A DNA stretch of 64,000 bases, from the NCBI GenBank assembly GCA_016081115.2, contig CM071932.1:62656334-62720333 (forward strand), in the 5' to 3' direction. The notes under the pieces are model-generated. The model saw only the letters and a list, made by a program, of their open reading frames with translations, did no database searches and was not told where the DNA came from. Made by a program: the position numbers and the translations under genes. This document shows positions 58,404 through 64,000 of this stretch, one piece after another. Every line of letters begins with the position of its first letter. The stretch's first letter is position 1. This DNA is from Rehmannia glutinosa (lineage: Eukaryota; Streptophyta; Magnoliopsida; Lamiales; Orobanchaceae).

Positions 58404-58630
58404 CAGAGTTATGATGTGATAATCCATTTTTTTTATTAGAGGTTAGTATAGGGGTTATGTTACAGGTTAATTAGGGGTTAGTTTAGGGGTGAGTTTAGGG
58501 GGTAAGTTTAGGGGTTATTTTAGAGTATTTAGGGGTTAATATTAATTACTATAAATATGTGTAATTTCATACACAATTTTACAATATATTTTCTAATAAT
58601 TATAAGGTATAAGTATTTTTCTACTTCAAG

Positions 58631-58670
<40 letters not shown>

Positions 58671-58672
<2 letters not shown>

Positions 58673-59812
58673 AGGGGTTTATATGAGACCACCTCATAGG
58701 GTAAGTCCATAGGGACCAATCCTAGCCACATATCTAGATTTTTCAATGATTATGATTTTAGATGTAAACCTGCAGATTACACGCTGGAAAATAGGGGGAG
58801 GGGCAAATTTGTAATCCAACAAAATTCCCCAACAAAAACGGATTATGTTACCTTTTATAATCATCTTCTCCAAATCGATCCAGCAAAATCAATGTGACAT
58901 ATAGATCTCTTCGTTCTTCTTCATCGAACGCTTCTCATGAAATAAGCTCACTACTGTGAGAAATCATTCATCCTTCTTCTTCAACGCACTATTGTGTGAA
59001 AAAAGTTGCAGACAATTTGCCATAGTTGCTAGAGCTCAACTTCAGTTCGAAGTTTGCTTATGAAGATGTAGTTTGTTGCTTGTGTAGATGTGTCATGGTG
59101 CTTTTATATACCATTAACTACATAAGCAAAAAATCCATACTACATAAGCAACAATTCTATATTACATAAGTAACAAATATACGCTACGTATGCACCACAA
59201 ATACATTAACTACATAAGTAAGTCATAGCAACAAACCCATACTACATAAGCAACAAGCCTATACTACATAAGCAACGAATATACACTACGTATGCACCAT
59301 ATAACTACATAAGCAAGTCATAAGCAACAAGCTCATACTACATAAGCAACAAGTCTATATTACATAAGCAACAAATATACACTACGTATGCACCACGAAT
59401 ACATTAACTACATAAGCAAGTAATAAGCAACAAACCCATATTACATAAGCAATAAGCCTATACTACATAAGCAACAAATATACACTACACATGCATCACA
59501 GATACATTAACTACATAAGCAAGTCATAAGCAACAACCCTATACTACATAAGCAACATAGAAATGTTTTTTAAACTGAACGTTGGAGAGAGAGTCTGCAA
59601 GAAGAGTGGGTGAAATCGCGTGAAAGAGGGAATGAAATCTTAGTAACTGATTCTAAAGTGCCAAATTACCACCGTACCCTTTTTAATTGCTGAAACAAAA
59701 AAATAAACATAAAAAAGCCCTAAAAATCTGGACCACCCAAAATTGTTGATCTATGGTTAGGATGTGTCCCCATGGACTTACCCCAAGTAGGAGGACCTAT
59801 TTGATCCATATC
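58671..59812. mobile_element. MITE inserted in an (AT)n microsatellite
   Basis: (AT)18 on the left (58,635-58,670) and TATATATAT on the right. Inverted terminal regions share GGGTAAGTCCAT(A/G)GGGAC and the following CATCCTA-type sequence (58,699-58,739 and 59,751-59,786, reversed). No transposase. Microsatellite targeting resembles Micron-type elements of rice. Most of the interior is tandem repeat. Confidence 0.65.
59111..59557. repeat. ~100-bp tandem repeat with ACTACATAAGCAA subunits
   Basis: About 4.5 copies of a ~91-107-bp unit containing ACTACATAAGCAA three times plus CACTACGTATGCACCA once. Starts of CATTAACTACATAAG-like sites fall at about 59,112, 59,203, 59,301, 59,400 and 59,507. 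Confidence 0.85.
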
Positions 59813-60946
59813 CTATATATATATTCACAAATCACAAGCCCTTTTTCTATATTTTTCAAAAATTCTTTCATTAATTAGTTTGATTTATTAAAATCACATA
59901 TTAATTATAATTCTATTTAATGTAGAAAACGAAGGGGTCGAGGATTAAATTTTTTTACTGTTTATTTTTCTACATCGAATATCTGCAATTAGAGGTAGGG
60001 ATTTCCATATTATTTATCTTTGTTTAATATTTCATGATTGTACTTCATTGATTGCAATATATGTCAAGAGGAAATAAATTCATATAAGCTAAGGGCTATG
60101 AAAAGGGTCCGGGACCAAACGTATCTTCGGGGTGAACCCGCAATGCTATATGCAAGAACTGGCCAGTCAGAGGAAAAAGAGAAAATGAATGAATTTATTG
60201 TTGTAATTATGTGAATGTTTTTCATGTTATATTAAATTTTGATATATATATCCCTACCGAGCGAGATGAAGCTCACCCCTATTATTATCATGACTTTCAG
60301 GTTGAGGAATCCGGCTGAAGATATGATGTTGTGGATGGTGGAATAAATCATGCTATATTTATATTTTAAATAATTATGATCGGACTAAATTTTAGATTTA
60401 TGTCTTTTATTTTTCCGGTTTATGCTTGGAATAATTGTTGGATATTTAATTTAGAAGATGTAATATTATTATTACTATTACTATTATTATTACTATTACT
60501 ACTATTATTATTATATTTTTCCCTTAAGAATTAAAAATTCTCAACCAATTTTTTTTGATAATTATTGGAATCACTTTAATTTATAAATTTGTGTTTTATT
60601 AATAATATTTTTAGAGTACTTTAATTTAATAAAATTGGATCTTTACAAGTGGTATCAGAGCAGGTCCACGTTTCTGTAGGCTTGTTAAAAAAATATTAAA
60701 AATTAAAATGCATAGTTTTTTTATTAAAAAAAATAAAAGTCAAATTTTGTACAAGATAAAATGATATAATAACATCCACCTCCATCATATCTTGCCGATC
60801 TCCTCAAGGTATGAGAATTATTAATGCGAGTTACATTATACAATTATAACAAGTTTATATGTTAGATGAGTAGAAATCTTACTCATCTTGTATTCCTTAA
60901 AAAAAAGTAAAAATAGACTTATGGTTGCAAATGGACATATATATAG

Positions 60947-61438
60947 ATGGCGGGGAACTCTTTTCGTCACACCTTTGTAAGAAAGAACAATAATAATAAT
61001 AATTGGGATCCGAACCATCCAATTAACCGACTCAATCATTATTTCAACTATCAAATTGAGGAGGGGGGTAGTATTGGAGAATATATAGTTAAAATTCACC
61101 AGTTGTGGTACAGTGTGAGAAATGTCATCGGCGCTCCAAACGAACGTGCTGCCTCCCGTAGAGTGATTGATAGCTTACCCTCGTTTTGGAACGTCAAGGC
61201 TGAAAAGCTTTATGCCTCATTATTGGAGTATGACGGGCAGGATGACCGACCAAAATCAACTACGGGACATTTACTGCTAGGTTATATCGTAAATGGATTG
61301 AGTTTTTGAACAATGAGGCTATGGCAGAAGATGAGGAACCGGAAGGAAACCTGGAAGAAGACCCAGAAGAAGATCCAGAAGAAGAACCAGAAGAAGATCC
61401 GGAAGAAGAACTGGAGGAAGATGAAGACATGGATCAGT
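60947..61438 (+). pseudogene. Extra ORF upstream of gag in the Tekay-like element
   Basis: ATG-initiated frame 60,947-61,309 (MAGNSFRHTFVRKNN...) with an Asn run, a DPNHPINRLNHYF segment and a helical region around YIVKIHQLWYSVRNVIG. Near 61,240-61,260 the coding character moves to another frame, which runs to TAG at 61,436-61,438 and carries a strongly acidic tail with five E-E-D-P/E-E-E-P-type repeats (15-nt DNA repeats at about 61,345-61,420). Between primer site and gag, where chromoviruses normally have no ORF. No family recognised. Confidence 0.45.
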
Positions 61439-61632
61439 AGAGATAGACGGGTCTATGTATTTCAATAATTGATAAACAAATCCTTATTATATATAAAGCT
61501 TAGTTGTCCTTTAATTGATATTAATTTATTTGACCATTATATTATGATATTTAGATTTTAAGTTAGATATTTCATGATCCATTAATAAATTGGGATACAT
61601 AATAATAATACATTATGTATGACCTTAGAAAT

Positions 61633-62505
61633 ATGGCTCCCCGTCGTGGAAATCAAGTGAATGGTGAGAACTCCACTAACACAAGAAATCAAACCACTGC
61701 TACTGCTGGAGATATAATTGATGAGTTCCTCAGAGGTGTGCAGAACAATGGGGACAACAACAACAACAATGCACGAGTCGTGGAACAATGGTTTCGATCG
61801 CTAGAGAGGATTTTTCGACTTATTGGTTGCACAGACAAACAGAGAGTCGTATGTGCTGCTTTCCAACTCAATGAAGACGTTGATCATTGGTGGGAAGGGT
61901 ATTGGAGGACTAAGACCGAGGAAGAGCGGAATGCTTTAACATGGGATGAGTTCAAAATGATTGTAATGGAAAAGTTTTTCCCACAATCATATCGGGACAA
62001 GAAAGAGACAAAATTCCTTAACTTTAAACAAAGAAATATGACTGTCACAGAGTATGAGAGACAGTTCAATCAACTAAGTCGGTTTGCTCCACACCTAGTG
62101 GATACTAATTTGAAGAAGGCTCTGAGGTTCAGATGGGGACTTCGAGCACAACTATCAGGAATACTATCTGCTCAAGGAGATTTCGAATACTCAGTGATTG
62201 TGAGAAGGGATCATGAGGTGGAGGCAAGTTTTGCTGGGGACGAGGAAGAGCAAAAGTTGGTTGTGTTATCTGAGAAAAGAAAATGGGAAGGGACAAAACA
62301 AAATCAAAATAAACAGATAAAGACTAATGGAAATGCACGTCCAACTACGCAAGCAGACATGTCAACTTGCCCAAAATGCAAGAAGAATCATTTTGGAGAA
62401 TGTATAGCTGGACAAGGAAAATGTTTCAAGTGTAAAAAGCCAGGACATGAAGTCTCTAGTTGTCCTCTTTTAAAAGCTGAGCGGGAAAGAAGAGAACACA
62501 GATAG
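61633..62505 (+). pseudogene. Ty3/Gypsy gag with zinc knuckle
   Basis: ATG at 61,633 (MAPRRGNQVNGEN) preferred over the in-frame 61,615 because MAPRRG is the usual start of this gag family. Retrotransposon gag domain (WFRSLERIFRLIGCTDKQRV, WWEGYW, MEKFFPQSYRDKKETKFLNF) then a CCHC knuckle CFKCKKPGHEVSSC. Stop TAG at 62,503-62,505 arises from a shift of frame just before the protease, which should be continuous with gag in this lineage. It forms the particle and binds RNA. Confidence 0.88.
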
Positions 62506-62512
62506 AGCTCGA

Positions 62513-62947
62513 ATGTATGCTATGACTCAGGAAGAAGCTGATCAGAACCCGGGTACAATGTCAGGTATGCTAACCATCTCTGGAATACCTACTCTTGTAC
62601 TTTTCGACACTGGTGCCACACATTCGTTTTTGTCTGCCAAATTTCATACTATATTAGGACATAAGAGTGCTAGAGTAAGTGAACCCCTTGAGGTTGGTTT
62701 GGCATCTGGAAATTCGATAACAACTGACTCAGTGAATAAGGATGTTGAAGTGAATATAGGGGGAAAATATCTTAAAGTTGATCTATACATAACTAAGATG
62801 AAGGATTTTGACGTAATCTTAGGTATGAATTGGCTTAGTAGATATCAGGCAGACATAAAGTGTCACGAGAAAGAGATAATATTTAAACTGCCAGGAAATG
62901 ATGAGATAAATTCTATGGGATTAAGTCTAAGGCAGTACCACGAGTGA
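62513..62947 (+). pseudogene. Aspartic protease region
   Basis: Frame +1 relative to gag. RVP_2-type protease with the catalytic motif FDTGATHSF and the downstream DVILGMNWL loop. The end of this frame (TGA 62,945-62,947) is caused by a second single-base-scale shift near 62,905-62,920, after which the polymerase frame begins. It would cleave the polyprotein. Confidence 0.87.
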
Positions 62948-64000
62948 TACCGGCAATAAAGGCAAGAAAGATGTTAAAAAAGAAAAATTGTCAAGGATAT
63001 CTAGTGAGTTTAGTAGATACCTCGACAGCCGAAGTAACACCTAATGACGTATCAATTGTGCAAGAATTTTTGGATGTATTTCCAAAAGACTTGCCGGGAA
63101 TTCCTCCAAATCGCCAGGTTGAATTTGGAATAGATTTGGTACCTGGGGCAACACCTATATCTAAGGCACCCTATAGGATGGCGCCAAAGGAGTTACAAGA
63201 GTTAAAGACACAAATACAAGAACTTTTGGATTTGGGATTTATTAGACCTAGTGTATCACCGTGGGGAGCACCAGTTCTGTTTGTAAAGAAAAACGACGGG
63301 TCACTTAGAATGTGTATCGATTATAGAGAACTTAATCGAATCACAGTGAAGAACAAGTACCCGCTACCGAGGATTGAAGATTTGTTCCATCAATTGAGAG
63401 GTGCCAACACTTTCTCTAAGATTGACTTGAGATCCGGATATCATCAGTTAAAAATTAAAGAGAGTGATATTCCAAAAATGGCATTTAGAACTCGATATGT
63501 ACATTATGAGTTTGTAGTAATGCCATTTGGGTTAAGTAATGCACCAACAGTATTCATGGACTTGATGAATTGAGTGTTTCATCTGTATCTTGACCAATTC
63601 GTCATAGTCTTTATAGATGATATACTTGTATATTCAAAGAATAGAGAACAACATACTGAGCACTTAAGAATAGTGCTAGAAACACTTCGCAAGGAAAAGT
63701 TATATGTGAAATTCAAGAAATGTGAGTTTTGGCTAGATCGAGTGGTGTTTCTTAGACATGTAATCAATGCTCAAGGAATTGAAGTGGACCCGGTTAAAGT
63801 TGAAGCAATCAACGAATGGAGTGCACCTAAGAATGCGAATGAAGTCCGCAGTTTTCTAGGTTTGGCAGGCTATTAACGGAGATTTATTGAAGGATTCTCA
63901 AAGATAGCTGCGCCTATGACTCGACTGACAAGAAAAGGGGAGAAGTTCCAATGGAATGAGAAATGCAAAGAAAGCTTTCGGGAGTTGAAGCGAAGGCTAA
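62944..64000 (+). pseudogene. Reverse transcriptase region, two in-frame stops, truncated at edge
   Basis: RT motifs in order: YRMAPKELQELK, WGAPVLFVKKNDGSLRMCID, YPLPRIEDL, FSKIDLRSGYHQL, FVVMPFGLSNAP, and the catalytic FIDD (FIDDILVYSKN) at about 63,607-63,640. Stops TGA at 63,571-63,573 and TAA at 63,868-63,870 are in the same frame as the flanking coding sequence, which remains open to the window edge toward RNase H (RFIEGFSKIAAPMTRL). It cannot make a full polymerase. Confidence 0.9.

Larger units (their letters stand above)
58412..60647 (+). repeat. 5' LTR of the Tekay-like element with nested MITE
   Basis: The right end, CTTTACA before the primer site, is firm; the left end is inferred. 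TATA box CTATAAATAT at 58,549-58,558; telomere-like TTTAGGGG repeats at 58,440-58,537; ATT-rich microsatellite near 60,465-60,515. A MITE occupies 58,671-59,812. Confidence 0.6.
58412..64000 (+). mobile_element. Tekay-like Ty3/Gypsy element, cut by the window edge
   Basis: 5' LTR ending at 60,647, primer site TGGTATCAGAGC (60,650-60,661), an extra ORF, gag, aspartic protease and reverse transcriptase in order, running off the right edge. RT sequence style (YRMAPKELQELK, WGAPVLFVKK, DYRELN, FSKIDLRSGYHQL, FIDDILVYSKN) is that of the Tekay/Del chromoviruses. Frameshifts and stops break every junction. The LTR start near 58,412-58,415 (TGATGTGATAATCC) is a guess, as the 3' LTR is outside the window. 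Confidence 0.85.

Noticed and set aside
1..64000. tRNA or rRNA genes
   Set aside because: No cloverleaf or rRNA-like stretch noticed; the TGGTATCAGAGC sites are retrotransposon primer sites, not tRNA genes.

Overview
This is plant nuclear DNA: AT-rich, intron-containing, and almost entirely nested transposable elements around one recognisable host gene. The host gene (COV1/LCV-like), plant-type LTR retrotransposons with initiator-Met-tRNA primer sites, a plant Helitron, a DUF4283-type LINE and a Pack-MULE-like element point to a flowering plant, probably a eudicot. I cannot name the species.

Left edge (1-2,100): a possible promoter (telo-box plus TGGGCY site II motifs) facing left, with an array of 45-nt microexon-like units between it and the window edge. 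From about 2,170 to 34,303 lies a decayed Helitron (Rep/PIF1 helicase) that ends in a hairpin and CTAG. It is broken twice. The first break (5,322-15,732) is a Sirevirus-like Copia element carrying gag and a second ORF but no pol (S1). A reversed, truncated relative that still has the end of pol is inserted in the 3' LTR of S1. The second break (16,370-32,658, target duplication GATAG) is a reversed Ty3/Gypsy element with 4.3-kb LTRs, and a solo LTR of the same family sits inside one of its LTRs.

34,304-43,000: a foldback element abutting the Helitron, a 4.3-kb solo LTR (target duplication TGTAT), and a LINE with only ORF1 (20-bp target duplication). 43,700-54,775: a six-exon COV1/LCV-like gene with a premature TGA and no visible ATG; its third intron holds a complete 7.9-kb copy (S2, target duplication AAGTC) of the gag+ORF2 family. 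55,650-58,400: a Pack-MULE-like element with a 2-oxoglutarate-dioxygenase fragment, nested hAT-like elements and an inverted repeat. 58,400-64,000: a Tekay-like Gypsy element running off the right edge, with a microsatellite-inserted MITE full of tandem repeats in its LTR.

The most unusual biology is in the S1/S2 family. It is a pol-less Copia pair carrying a conserved 446-codon second ORF. Downstream of the LTR TATA box there is an array of seven short hairpins that share a GTGGT loop while their stems covary. Upstream of the TATA box are CpG palindromes, and several polypurine tracts precede the 3' LTR. A related element that retains pol is present as a fragment in the same window, so a donor/parasite relationship can be tested.
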